Positions 36,510 through 48,099 of a stretch of DNA of 64,000 nucleotides are shown one piece after another. Source of the DNA: Ophioderma brevispina (Eukaryota > Echinodermata > Ophiuroidea > Amphilepidida > Ophiodermatidae); the NCBI GenBank assembly GCA_023653785.1, contig JAMKCH010044292.1:1-64000 (forward strand), written 5' to 3'. The position numbers and the translations under genes were made by a program. The notes under the pieces are model-generated. The model saw only the letters and a program-made list of their open reading frames with translations. It had not been told where the DNA came from and did no database searches. The number at the start of each line of letters is the position of its first letter. The stretch's first letter is position 1.

Positions 36510-37250
36510 GAAGATGATTGAATTATAATGATAAAATGTTATTTGTTGATGAAAACAGTTAAGTATGTTGATATGAGTGGTCAAAACGGTTCAATATTAA
36601 TGATGTGTGAATTATAATGATAATGGTTATCTGTTGATCTGAAACAGCTAATGATGTTAATATGAGTGGTTTAAACGGTGTTAATGGGTAACGTTGATGA
36701 TGCTGTGAATTATAATTGATAATGTTATTCTCTTGATGAAACAGCTAATGATTTGTTAATTATGAGTGGTCAAACGTGTGCTATGTTGATGATGTTGTGA
36801 ATTATAATGAAAATTGTTATTCTATTGATGAAACAGTTAATGGTGCTGATATTGAGTGATAAAAGGGTTTTTGGTGAAATGGTGGCGATAATGTGATTTA
36901 TAGTGACAATGCTACTCTGTTGGTGAACAGCATGGTAGTGATATTGGTGTTAAAAATGGTGTGTTAATTATTTGATGATATGAATTATGATGTTAAGTGT
37001 GATATAGAGTGGTGTAATTGGTGGTGTGATAATTGCTTTGCTAGTGACACTTGCCTTACTCTGTTGGTGAAACCAAAGCCAGTGGTAGTGATATGGGTGT
37101 TTAAAAATGGTGTAATGATTTGGATGATATCAATTATGATGTTAAGTGTTATTCTATGATGAAAACAGTTGGTGTTAAAACATTGAGTGGCTCTAAAAAT
37201 GTATCAATGATGCTGATGATATGAATTATAATGCAATTGTAATGGTGTCA
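36510..37250 (+). repeat. Decayed minisatellite, period about 90-98 bp, about eight units
   Basis: Units share GAATTATAATGATAATG, GTTATTCTGTTGATGAAACAG, TTAATGATGTTGATATGAGTGG and AACGG. GAATTATAAT landmarks lie at 36,520, 36,609, 36,707 and 36,799, then less well preserved near 36,893, 37,130 and 37,222. The ancestral unit is close to 30 codons and would read as an acidic Asp/Asn/Val-rich repeat, so it may once have been coding. It lies between ORF1 and the endonuclease of the LINE. Confidence 0.7.
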
Positions 37251-37579
37251 ATACGAGTGGTAAAAGGGGCAAATGGTAATGGCTCATATTACTGAAAAAT
37301 ATGCTAATGATGGCAAATGTGACAGTGTGTTAGTGTTAATTTGACAAATTATGATATGACAGTGAGAAATATAATGGAAATAGATGATAATCTTATTGCC
37401 CACTGATACGAGTCGCCAAAAAAACAATGGTATAAGTGGTAATGACCATAATGATAATATGATAACTTGATAGTAAATCCAATTGGTATTGATACTCTGA
37501 TACTAGTTCCAGTGAGGGCGATGATCATCCCGATTATAATAATGATAGTGATGACAGCATTATGACAGTAGGACGTTCT

Positions 37580-38100
37580 AGATAAGGACCTGTCCTTTAT
37601 TGTATGGAATGTGAATGGTTTAAGTTCCAAAATGGACGATTCTGATTTTATTGACTTACAAGTTGTGATTTTGATGTTATCGCTTTCGTTGAAACATGGG
37701 ACTGATTACGAGAATCAATATACGATTGATGGTTATAATATGACTTTCAGGCACTGTCGTCAAAGAAAACCAAATGATATTCGTAATTCAGGTGGTATAA
37801 GTGTATTTTGCTAAGACTTGCACCAATGTAATATGATCATGAATCTTACGATGTAATTTGGATTGATAGCGGTATTGTGATAACAAGTAATAGTAGTAAT
37901 TGGTATTGTTTACATACACGAAATCGTGTAATGCCAAAGAAGATGTTTTAATTCATTGAAGAAGATATGGGGCTTATTGAATGAAAAGGGGTGATGACTG
38001 TACTTTATGATTGTTGGCGAATTCAATTCACGTACGGGCATTTTACCCGACTTTATTGACATTGATAATCATTTTAATTCAACTTTCCAGAAATTAATAT
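37580..38100 (+). pseudogene. APE endonuclease remnant of the LINE
   Basis: The plus strand reads LSFIVWNVNGLSSKMDDSDF, then, after a frameshift, a TDYENQYTIDGYNMTF stretch and NSGGISVF. WNVNGL with the first catalytic Asn and the downstream GGI block are hallmarks of LINE APE-type endonucleases. The remainder to about 38,100 is recognisable only in fragments (IVGEFNS-like near 38,010). Confidence 0.7.
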
Positions 38101-38929
38101 TCGCTTAATTATACTGAACACAGAGCTAACCGTGATAGTATATGTAATAACAAATGGTATTAAAACTCCTTAATTTGTGCAAATCAACTAATACCGTAAG
38201 AAAATGGTAGCGTTTAAAGATAAGGGGGATTGGCGAATAACTTACGTTCAAGCAAAGGCAAACGTGTGCGATTAGAATTGATATGTGAGAATTAATGGCA
38301 GGGAATTTTACTGATCGACGAAAACGATGATACTGAAGGTATAAATGAAAGGTTACTGTTATTAGGTGGGTACTGACAGGCTAATGATATAAACAAATGT
38401 GGAGTACATATGAGGTTACAAATAATTATTGATGAGTGCCTTGATAATGATGGTGAACCAACGTATTTTGAATATAAAATATCATGCAAATTTTTAGATA
38501 TCACATTGTATAATGCCTTTTGAAACGGAAAAAGGAAACGCTGTACAAAGAGAGGTGCGAAATGGCATGATAAGGAGGCTACGTTAAGAAAGGTAAGTGG
38601 AAATGTGATCTTAGGAAAGTTAGCGTTTATAATATATTCTTCTTAAGGAATTTTAAGACTTAAGCGTGACTATAAAATGCTTTTTGAGAGAAAAAGATAT
38701 GCTTATCAGAAGCAAATGCAGAATAGTATACTTGCTAACAATTCACAAGTAAAGATCCCAAAGGATTTTGGAACTTTTTGAAATAGTAAACAAAAACTTC
38801 TGAGATAACCAAAAACGTGAAATTAGAGATGAGATGTGAGGTCACACATTCTTTTCAGCCTTTAATCAAGAAAATATTGTACTTGACATCGAGGTTAATG
38901 AAGAGGTGGATGATAGTCAATGATCTGAG

Positions 38930-40140
38930 GAGGTTAACAAGATAGTTGAGCAAAGTGAGGTTGAAAATGCCAATCAAAATTTTAAAAAATAATAAAGCTG
39001 CTGGCATTGAACAGGCTACAAGTGAATTTATTAAAAATGCCCCTCATGTACTCGCCGAACTACTTACCAAACTCTTGAATTGTATGATGGAATCTTTTAA
39101 TTTCCTTTTTAAATTGGTTCCACTGGTATTATATGTCAATGTATAAAAAAGTGATGTAAATGGACCCTTCTCATTACGAGCTATCACTTTGTTACCTGCA
39201 ATGAGTAAAAGTGTTTCACTAAAATTAAACTTGCAGACCATCTAACTCAATGGATTAATGATAACAGTATTTTGAGCGAAACACAAAAGATGGTTTTAGG
39301 AAAGGATCTTGTACTCTGATAACAATTTTTGTTTTAGATTCTATTGTAAGCCAAGGCTCTTAGTAAGAAAAGAGGCAAAGTATATTGTATTTCGTTGATT
39401 TAAAAAGTGCATTGGATTCGTATCACGTGAACATTTATTTGAAAAATGAAGAAGTCAAGGCTTCACCGGTCATATATTTAATTACTTAAAGCTATGGAGA
39501 ACAATTTAATTCAGTTGTTGTATCAAAAACGGCAATATGGTATTACAGCTTCTTTTATTTGTAATACCGGTCTGCGGTCAAGGATGTATTATCAGCACCC
39601 TTTATTTGCTTTCTTCCTGAATGACATCGAAAATTAAGAACTCTAATCACACAGGCGTCAGGGCTTTTTCACCAATAATTGTAATATTCGCTGTTTACTG
39701 TATGCTGAGATTTGGTAATCTTGGTAATGCGGGAAGATTTCAGACCACTTTGACAAAAACTCCATCAATATTGTCAAAAATGAAAGCTTACTATTAACAC
39801 ATGCACAAAACAAATGTGGTTGTTTTAAGAAAGGTTATGTTTCCGCTAGGAACGAACAATGGACTATGAATGGTACACCTTTGATAAAAAATAATGTATA
39901 CAAATACCTTGGTGTGAAAGTTACAAGTAACGGCAATGGAATATTACACAAAAAGATTGTCTGACCAAGACAAAGCTTTTTTTGCCTTAAAACACAACTT
40001 GCCTCAAAATAGGTCACTTGCCTATTTTTGTTTATAACAAGTATTTGACACGAAAAAATCATGCATATACTCCACTATGGTGCTGAAGTTTGGGGCTTTC
40101 ATGAAGGGCTGACGTTTGGAAAGGTACACAGGTTTTTGCA
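38930..40140 (+). pseudogene. Reverse transcriptase remnant of the LINE
   Basis: Fragments in order: LKNNKAAGIEQATSEFIKNA (about 38,975-39,035), a YRAITL-type piece (39,165-39,190), a QDGFRKGSC-type piece (39,285-39,315), YCISLI/FVDLKSA-type block (39,385-39,415), GLRQGCIIS-type (39,570-39,600), a broken YADD box at 39,701-39,711 where one base is missing so TATGCTGA runs into GATTTGG, and YKYLGVKVTSNGN (39,897-39,935). C-terminal LHYGAEVWGFHEG follows near 40,068-40,108. It is non-functional: the catalytic box itself is frameshifted. Confidence 0.75.
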
Positions 40141-40999
40141 AAAAATTTTGTTTTTTTAATGAAAATAGAATACACCTAAATGATGTGTACGGGCTGAACT
40201 AGGTAGACATAACCTCATAATTTCCGATTTTTTAAAAAAAAAACGCGTGTTTTTTTGTTTTTTGAATTTTGCATTTTTAAAGATATGTTATACCAATGTT
40301 ACCAAATGCAAATTTAATTTTTTGATGAAAATAATTGATTTTGGGTGGCAGAGTAAAAAACTCTTTCTTTTACAATGGGCTTTGGTGAAGTTTGGTAACC
40401 AACAGGGTGTAGGTAATTTAAGTATTTTCATCGAACATTTTCAAAGATAGGTGTCAGAAGTTCAATTCAACAATGGCGAGAACGAATAGCAAGTAGTGAT
40501 CGTTACCGCATGTTATAAGATTATTAAAGATACACTTGAAAAGTGCGTCATACTTGATTAGTAATTACGATCCAATGTGTTTTCGCAAAGCGTGTACGTA
40601 GACTTCAGATGTGGTAACCTCCCACTTGCTATTCCACTATGGTCGTCGATATATGGGTACTCCAGTCGAAAATCGTGTTTGAGTTCGTTGTGACTTAAAT
40701 GCTATTTGAGAACACTGAATACCATTTTCTTATGGTGTGCCCATTTATCATGATATAGAGTATGTAAACTGCTTCCTCTATTACCAAAGATATCCTACTC
40801 ATATTACATTCAAAACCAATTCTGACAAGTGATGAAAAAAGGCAGGTCACCATTGTTGGTAAATTTTATCTATTAGCTCTTAAAAAGTCGACATGAATAT
40901 TATCATTTGTTCACCACCCTCTGTAAGATATAATTTAGTATTATGTGCTATGATGATTGGGGCCAGAGGCCTATGTCAATAAACTTGAAATTGAAAATT

Positions 41000-42244
41000 G
41001 CCAACCCTTCCTCTTTTTGGAACATCAGTTGAAATTTAGTGGTAACAATCGAGTGATCCGAACTAATACCAATATTTGGAATTTCACATTGTTAACTAAG
41101 TGACTGGAAGTTGTGTGTTTTAATAAAACCCAATTACCTCGCGTACCAAATTAACTGGGAAACATTATTGTTTATTACATTGAATTGTTTTAAATGTCTG
41201 TGGCCCTATCGCTATAATAGTGTCGTCCCCAGAACCCCCACGATTTTACTAAAGTGGTCAGTAAAATGTTGGTGTTGAAGAACTATATTTTTTTGATTTA
41301 CCGTGAAATCTTAGGGACTAAATTTAGCGAGAATGTGACCCCTTTTTGTCGACCAATAATCATTGTATTACAACACCCGCGTGGTACAATATGGTTTAGC
41401 CCTACATCAAAACGGACTGAACTAAGTGCGCGAAACTTTACCGGAAGTTTTTGGGTCATGGTAATTCAATCAAGATGGAAAACTTTGTATAATTAAATCG
41501 GGTCACCCCTTTAAGTTTGCGCAAAACATCATCCTCCGTCAATCGTGTTGAGTTCACCTTAGGCCTACTTCATCTAATGCACTGTGGGAAGGATAGTTTC
41601 GGTACAATTTGACTCCCGGTCTTGTGATCATCACTGTATACCTTTGCAATTCTTTTATAATAGCCTATATCCGTGGGGCCACTTGTATTTCAAGGTGGAT
41701 ATCATGCCTCGTTTGGCTTCCAAAACGGACCCTAAGCTCGTTTACACTTGCAAGAAAAACCACCCTAAGCACGTAGTTTGGCGGGGTGATTTGCTCCCAA
41801 AAAAGGACTTTGGGTTTGATTGTGCTACCTTAACAAGTGTTTTCGTTTAATTTTACTATCCTAAAACAAGTAATTTGCATGACAAGTTAAAAAAATACAC
41901 CCTAAACAAGTATTTGACATAAGTGTGCTACCTTAAAACACGCGCTCATAAAAGTGTGCTTTAACCATACAACTAAACATCGGGCTGTATGGCCTGATGA
42001 TAAAGGAAATATTTATTCAATGATTTCGTATTTTATATCCATTTGTGCATTATCTTGGCCTAATAAGTTTACAATGTAATCCATTACATTTAATTTCAAG
42101 TCTTTTTAAAGTTGTCCTTATTTCTTAGAAATTAATGAGTTGTCGGATATCGTAATTATTGACAGTTTTTTCATTATGCAATTAAGTCATTTCATTGAAC
42201 TAAAACCCGCAATGAATATTCATGAACTGTTTTGATTGACATAA
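41000..42244. other. No recognised gene
   Basis: Unique-looking and dispersed-repeat DNA. Words like ACCCTAA..AAGTA recur (41,750-41,945, and again near 44,810-44,860). Frames at 41,254-41,496 and 41,584-41,850 resemble no known protein. Confidence 0.4.
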
Positions 42245-42249
42245 ATTAG

Positions 42250-44481
42250 CAGGGGCGTATCCAGGAATGACATACCAGGGGGCAAACTGAGGGTGACCTT
42301 TTGGCGCCCCTGTGGAAATTGAAAATGGCGCACCTTAGAACGTCTTGTTGTATATGCATAAACGTACATAGTCTTTTTTTGGCGAGCGTAGCGACCCGGA
42401 AAATGTTTGAAATGATGTCGCGCAAATGGAGTTTTGTCTGGGAACGCCCCTGCAAGTGATAAATAACAGTTGTAGTTCCAAATTCCGAACAACTAGCTTT
42501 TTCAAGAAAACAGGACGCAAATTAACGCCAACGAAGGGCTGAGAACGTGGTCATAAATTAGATGTTGTTCATGAATGAATGTAGATACATTCTCATTGAT
42601 TTTAGATTTACTTTTTGCACCCCTTAAACTTTTGTTCAACTACTTTCCGTCTATTCTGTTTTGACACCCCTTTTATTTCTAATATCAACTTTTTCTGCCC
42701 ATTTAAGTTGATGTTTTCGCGCCCCTTTCCTATGTTTTTCAACCTTTTCCATTTTCATTTGCTATTCTTTGCGTCCGATTTCCTTTAAACTATTTAAAAA
42801 CCCTATTGGTTTTTTTTTATCAGTTTGTGAACGCCCTTTACTTTTCGTTAGCTCCATTATTTTGCTATTTAGGCACCTTTACTTCCTTAAACTTTCTTCA
42901 ACCTTGAAGGCCTATTTTTTCCTTTTTGACGACCCTTATGTTTTCTTCTCTTTTTCCCCTTCCTTGGTTCATTTTGGCGCCCCTTTCCTTTTCGTTTTTC
43001 TTTTCTCTTTTTTGCTGCACCTTATCAAACCCCCCCAAACCCCACCCCACCCCCCCCCCTTCGTTTCTCTATTACTTGCTTTTCTTATACTCTAAGTGCT
43101 TTTGGGCGCCCCTTCCTTTACTATTTTTATACGTTCTCTTTTCTCCTTATGGTTGCACATTTTGGCGCTTCTTAGCCTTTCCTTAAAGTTCCATCCTTTG
43201 TAATGCCACCTTCCCCTTTTCATGTCCTCTCCTCCCATGTAGAAGGCTCGTAGGCGTCAAAGGTCGGAAATACTTCAAAACACAAACAAAATGAGCTTTG
43301 TGCACATGTGAAATGAAGATAATATAACCGATTTTAATGATTGGAATTGTTCAAGAATTGTATGTCCAAAACACAGTACATAGATCAAAATACACAATTA
43401 CACCACAATTAGTGTATACTTAATTTGTTAACAAGAATGGTCCACTGATGTCCACCATGGAGCGTTGCAGTTCCCACGATCTGTCCTCCAGCGAAGACTC
43501 AAAATGACAGCGCACAAGTTCATACAAACTCTCGGTAAGTAATCCATGGGAATCTTATCAGTCCTGAAGGTAATCTTGTCCAGCAGTTCAAGACGACGGG
43601 CTTTCCTCGTACGGACACTAAAGTTCCACAATAATTAAATCAGGTATTATACCACCTCAGTCTGTCGCATGTCCTCCTATAGACCACAAACCGGAATCCC
43701 TTTTTGATTCCAAAAATGACAGCTCTTTGGCTAAAAGACGACAGCAGACAATTTAGCGATCAAGCTCCCGGCGCATCCAAAATATTAAATCATGGCACAG
43801 ATGTAGAACTCAAATATACCATTCTGTAGATTAAACTAGCTATAATTATATGATAGCTCCAGAGCTCTGCAATGGTGTAGCTCTGATTTCAACTACTGGC
43901 CTAGTCTTACAGTCACAACTACTATTTAACTTCTCAGACTGATTTCCCTTCTAACAATAAGCACTACATCATCATAATGCATAAAAATAACTGAATCACA
44001 CCATTCCATACTAAACTTGGTGGGGAAATTCCCTGATCTTACAATCTGAAGCATAAACAAGTTGACTCAGTTTAGAAGTTACATCTTGGGGAATTCCCCA
44101 TCTCCCTTATTGTGCAATCTGAACAGGTGCACTTAGCAAAACAAAACAAATAGGGGTATTCCCTTTCTCTCTTTTATAGTAAACAAAGTAATTTTCCCGT
44201 AGAAATCTTTTATCATATATAAAATGAGAAAATATAGGTTAAAAGTTTAATCAGAAAAATGGAAGGCTCCATATAACACCATTCTATCTCCCCCTTCCCC
44301 TTATCATTCCATTGTTCCCCTTCTCTAATTTGCTTTCTGTCTCCCTTTCCTTTCATTTCCCTTTCCTTTCCTTTCCTTTCCCTTTTTCTTTCCCTTTCCT
44401 TTCTATTTGCCTTCTTTTGGCGCCCCCTCTGGCCACCCGGGGGGAAAGCGCCCCCTTGCTCCCCCCAAAGATACGCCACTG
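42250..44481. mobile_element. 2.2-kb DNA transposon with 13-bp TIRs and ATTAG target duplication
   Basis: The left end CAGGGGCGTATCC (42,250-42,262) and the reverse complement of the right end, CAGTGGCGTATCT (44,469-44,481), match at 11 of 13 bases. Both are directly flanked by ATTAG (42,245-42,249 and 44,482-44,486). Inside, 42,600-43,200 is pyrimidine-rich with repeated GGCGCCCC words, and 44,290-44,420 is a CCTTTCC simple tract. No transposase domain is recognised. A minus-strand exon-like segment lies at 43,430-43,612. Five-base duplications occur in the hAT5 group, but the superfamily is not proven. Similar CAGGGGC ends occur at 59,352-59,656. Confidence 0.7.
43395..43612 (-). pseudogene. 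Unrecognised C-terminal exon, one frameshift, inside a DNA transposon
   Basis: On the minus strand, after a possible acceptor (CTTTAG), the frame reads VRTRKARRLELLDKITFRTD and then KIPMDYL. One missing base at about 43,531 (TTACCGAG where TTAACCGAG would keep frame) shifts it, after which ESLYELVRCHFESSLEDR, SWELQRSMVDISGPFLLTN and a TAA stop follow at about 43,424-43,422. The even, charged composition is unlike the low-complexity surroundings and looks genuinely coding. I do not recognise the protein. It may be the last exon of a host gene captured by the transposon, a retained host exon, or a transposase exon. The start of the region to 43,395 covers the 3' flank. Confidence 0.4.
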
Positions 44482-44489
44482 ATTAGACA

Positions 44490-45020
44490 GACCTAATTCG
44501 GGAAGTTCTGCGCACATTATACTTGTAACGATCAGTCACAAAGAGAAATGAAAAATCCTAAGTTATAAATGCTGTATGCGTGGGGAGACGACGAACAAAC
44601 ATAGAGAAAATACCGCTAAAATAAGGGCCGAAACTGGTAAAATCACTCGGGGATCTACCATTGAAATCAGGAGAAATCGGAACAAAACACACTATTTCCA
44701 GCATTTTTATGTATTTTTTACAAGTATTCAAAATATCAACCATTTAAAAAACGTTTTTGACAGTGAAAAGGCCTACCTAATTTTGCATTTTTGATGATTT
44801 TGACTACCCTTAAACAAGGACGCGCGTACATCGCTGGTCTCAAAAAAAGACCCTAATTACGCGTTGTACACGAGCATGATATCACCTTGCATACAAGTGG
44901 CCCCGGGCCTATATATATACACCAATTTTCTATATATTGCATTGTAATTTACTCTACATATGTTAAAGAACTTTGGACTAACATAATTCATATCATTTTC
45001 ACCATACGGTCACAACAAAC
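44490..45020. other. No recognised gene
   Basis: AT-rich DNA upstream of the simple-repeat block. No features recognised. Confidence 0.4.
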
Positions 45021-45024
45021 CAAA

Positions 45025-45290
45025 CCCACCAACCCACCCACCCACCCACCCACCCACCACCCGCCCGCCAGCCCGCTCGCCGTCAGACCGTCCGTCCTCC
45101 GTCAGTCCGTCGTCAGTCCGTCAATCATCAATCAATCAATCAATCATCATCAATCAATCAAGCACATCAATCAATAATCAATCAATCAATCAATCATTAA
45201 CATCAATCGATCAATATTCATCAAATCAATCAATCAATCATTCATACAATCATTCAATCAATCAATCAATTAATCAATCACTCCATACGG
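45025..45290 (+). repeat. Compound simple repeat (CCCA)n, (CGTCAGTC)-like, (AATC)n
   Basis: CCCACCCACCC at 45,030-45,060, then CCGTCAGTCCGTC words to 45,120, then ATCAATCAATC with interruptions to about 45,275. The frame across it is an artefact. Confidence 0.9.
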
Positions 45291-45860
45291 ATTTTTAAAG
45301 TGGTGGGAATATTGTTAGATTTCAGTTCCCATACGCTAACAGTTACAATATAAGAAACTGTTTAATTGGGTTTAGGTTGGTTTTGGCTAATAAGTCAAAA
45401 GGTCTGGGCTCTTACAAATGCTTAGTTGGTTACATGAGCCTACTCTAGCTAAAAAATTACCAACTAATAATGAGAGAAATAGGTAGATGGAATAAAAGAT
45501 AAGGGTTTTAATAGCTTTTAATATTAGCTAATACTAACAGTTAGTAATTTCATACTTGAAAACAAACGAGTATATAAAGGTTTATTTAGTTTTAATGTAA
45601 CCTTTGCGGAGACTTGTAGTACCTCTGAAACAAAATCTTATTTGTTTCTCGTGATGCTCCGACTTCTAAATGAAAAACACTTCAAATGAAGTACTCAAGT
45701 ATTGATAAAATTACATCGACTCGCAAAGGAAAAGTTGGAAAAAATGGTTCTTAGTCAGAAAAGAGAAAGGTTATGATTGCCTGGAAATCATCTGTTATAA
45801 TTTTATGTAAAGCAAGGAGTGGGTGGCCGGTGAGGAAGTGAACAGAATTACATCGTAAAA
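45291..45860. other. Upstream region of GRIPAP1
   Basis: AT-rich sequence with TTAGTTGG/CTAACT words. No TATA box at a fitting distance and no other gene seen. Confidence 0.4.
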
Positions 45861-45905
45861 AGGGGCGTGACGTCAGAGGCAGATAGGGATTCAAGATGGG
45901 CAGGC
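45861..45905 (+). promoter_or_regulatory. Likely core promoter / 5' UTR of GRIPAP1 with CRE palindrome
   Basis: A perfect TGACGTCA (45,868-45,875), the CREB/ATF site, lies 31 bases before the start codon, next to a GC-box-like GGGGCGTG (45,862-45,869). CAAGATGGG at 45,892-45,900 resembles a YY1/TISU element and contains an ATG (45,896) in another frame. The absence of a TATA box fits a housekeeping-type promoter. The transcription start is not determined; the CRE so close to the ATG implies a short 5' UTR or an upstream untranslated exon. Confidence 0.5.
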
Positions 45906-45935
45906 ATGTCAGACGAAGAGTTTCAGCGAATGCAG
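45906..45935 (+). CDS. GRIPAP1: GRIPAP1 (GRASP-1) orthologue, exon 1
   Basis: Ten codons encode MSDEEFQRMQ, followed by a GT donor (GTTTGT). Vertebrate GRIPAP1 begins with a nearly identical SEEEFQRMQ, and the next residues AQLLELRT start exactly at exon 2 in phase 0, so this start is well supported. GRIPAP1 is a long coiled-coil protein that works as a Rab4 effector on recycling endosomes and, in vertebrate neurons, binds GRIP and helps return AMPA receptors to the surface. The donor is weak (GTTTGT) but in the right place. An upstream ATG at 45,896 is out of frame. Confidence 0.85.
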
Positions 45936-46329
45936 GTTTGTTTTTTTGGTCTAAGGAACAAACACTCAATAAGTGTATGAATGTTTCAGCGTTCTAAAAT
46001 GTATCGAAAGTACGACATAGACCTTTTAAAACAAAATTTATTGCCGAAGAGACCTGGAATTCCTTGTTAGTCTAGATTTCCAGCAATGTTTATTTTTGAC
46101 AGACTGCAGAATTTGGCACCTTCGCCACAGCTGTATTGTGCGTAACAGAGTAAACTTGTTTAGATTTAGTAGAAGCACTACGTTATGAAATGGTACACCT
46201 ATAATACATTTTCCAGCATACATTAATAAATTGATATTATCAATTGGATAGATTTAGATACTTATGACGTGTAGCTAATCATGGATCAATTTTTTTCAAG
46301 TTCAGAAATCATGAGTCAGTTAGTTCCAA

Positions 46330-46402
46330 TTGTAACCTCAGGCTCAGGTCTGACGTTACTTTTATCACTGGACATTATCGTATCTCTGACCTGAGGTTAC
46401 AA
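46330..46402. repeat. Inverted repeat, 13-bp perfect arms
   Basis: TTGTAACCTCAGG at 46,330-46,342 pairs with CCTGAGGTTACAA at 46,390-46,402 around a 47-base loop. Function unknown. Confidence 0.6.
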
Positions 46403-47130
46403 CAAGATGCTCGTAGTTTTGAATCCGTTTAACAGTGTGGTGTGAAAAAAGTGATTCTCACAACTCAAAATTACCGCTTGTGACGTACTTACGATGCTCT
46501 GATCTAAAAATCAGCTACGGACGTGTTCTTGAGTATGCTAGTTTTCCTTTTGCACATTCGATGTCAAAATCTGACGTGTTCGTGGTTCATTAATTTAACA
46601 TTTTTGTCGATATTCCATGTACCTGGTGTGAATAAATCTCGCCATGTTTATTATGTCCACATTAAACGCATGCGCTTTGCACTAAGACTTATCGATGTAT
46701 AGCATTGAAACTATGGATCGATTATTCATGACAGATAGGTATCGTAGTCTCTTTTCCAATCATGGTTACAACAAGACGTTATCCGACATTTAGCGCGCGA
46801 TAGATGTCGGTCTCATCAAGCATGTCAAGAGATTAATTTTTGTTTTGGTGCCAAAGCACATGTTCCCACCACTGACCTTTACATCTTGACCCCTGACCCA
46901 TGCAATTTGATTTGAGACTTAGACTGAAAACGTAAGATCGCATACCTGCTGAAAATCACGAAATTTTGATCATTTTAGTGTGAGTCAGTGAAAAATACAG
47001 GTCCAACAGTATTGTAGAGTATGTCAAGATAAAAGTGAGTCAACAGTCGGGTAATTCGGACCATTTTGGAGTGATTTAGGTGAGTTTATAAATTGAAAAC
47101 CTTAAAGGTTGTTAAAACAGTACAGACTTG

Positions 47131-47195
47131 GCATGACTTCGGGTTCATTAAAGTTAATAACAGAAGTGAATGTACAAAGCAACCCGAAGTCATGC
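47131..47195. repeat. Inverted repeat, 15-bp perfect arms
   Basis: GCATGACTTCGGGTT at 47,131-47,145 pairs with AACCCGAAGTCATGC at 47,181-47,195 around a 35-base AT-rich loop. It could be a small foldback element remnant. Confidence 0.65.
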
Positions 47196-47865
47196 TCAGC
47201 AGGACTAGAGTTGAGTATGAGTTGAGTCATTGATCATTGAATTGTGCCTGGCAAGTGATGTGTAATTGAGCCGACCGCCAGCCAATCAATGGCAGTGGTG
47301 TAGTTTGGGGGTATTCATCACAAATCAACAATGATGTATCCATGTCATGTGTTTACAAATCAGGCGAGCTCAGCCTCGGGCAGCTAAACGCCGACGCATG
47401 ATCAGATGCAGAGTTGTCGATTTGTGATGAACCACTCTGTAACATGTTTGAACCCCTTTCAACAACAACCACTCTTTCTGAAAACTTTAAAATTCTGTGG
47501 ACAGAGGAGCATAGTGTGTTGAAAATTTGACAGTTCGACAATTCAAATTAGTTCGCAATGCAACCCTAAATATACAAGCAAATCAGACGCATTCTTTAAT
47601 CGGAATGACGTTTTTGTTATGGACCGCTCTATTTTAGGTTTGCAGAGCAGTGTACTTAAAAACGTGTAGCAGCAGATTTACTGAATTTACAACTCGGATA
47701 AAAATTACTCACCCAAGTTGTTACTAATGTCCTTATAATACAAATCATCGACAGTGTTTTGCAAAAAAAGGCTTAGAAATAAACAAAATATACATCTACA
47801 ATTTGCTTTCACATGTTGAGTAATGGCGCTAGTATTGCCACTGTTGTCGCCAATTCAAAAAAAGG

Positions 47866-48096
47866 GGCAAAAGGTCCACTTTTTGCTGAATATTTTTGAT
47901 AAAAAGTCAAAAATTTAGTGAAATTTTGACACCAAAGTCCACTTTTTGTTGAAAAAAATGTTCAAAAAGCCCCCAAAAAAGACCATTTTAGGGGGTTAGG
48001 TCCACTTTCACCAAAAAAGGTCAATTTTTTTTCGGAAAAAGGTCCACTTTTTTGAAGTCCCGCACCCCCCCAAAATAAATCCTGCGTACGGCCCTG
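47866..48096 (-). mobile_element. Miniature element, CAGGGC family, copy 1
   Basis: The right end reads, on the minus strand, CAGGGCCGTACGCAGGATTTATTTTGG-like and matches the left end of the copy at 58,091-58,369. Repeated GGTCCACTTTTT / AAAAAGTGGACC words fill the body. The other end is lost or diverged. It is non-coding and lies in GRIPAP1 intron 1. Confidence 0.65.
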
Positions 48097-48099
48097 CCA

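Larger units (their letters stand above)
35040..40998 (+). mobile_element. Full-length but ruined non-LTR retrotransposon (LINE)
   Basis: The parts occur in LINE order on the plus strand: a 5' leader frame with WRARIGCF and LLLIA (35,076-35,250), an ORF1-like region (35,540-36,130), a 90-bp minisatellite spacer (36,510-37,250), an APE endonuclease start (37,590-37,810), and RT segments (38,930-39,960). The 3' end is at ATAAACTTGAAATTGAAAATTG (40,977-41,000), a typical short-repeat LINE tail. Dozens of indels and stops break the frames. ORF1 resembles the L1-type RNA-binding protein, while the leader resembles CR1-type elements of echinoderms, so the clade is left open. The 5' limit is approximate. 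Confidence 0.75.
45936..47850. other. GRIPAP1 intron 1, first part
   Basis: Non-coding. It contains two small hairpins, listed separately, and no other recognised gene. Confidence 0.6.

Noticed and set aside
44213..44479. Lys/Glu/Arg-rich minus-strand frame
   Set aside because: It is the complement of a CCTTTCC simple repeat inside the transposon.
45751..45969. 72-codon minus-strand frame opposite GRIPAP1 exon 1
   Set aside because: It overlaps the conserved exon antisense and has no recognisable domain.
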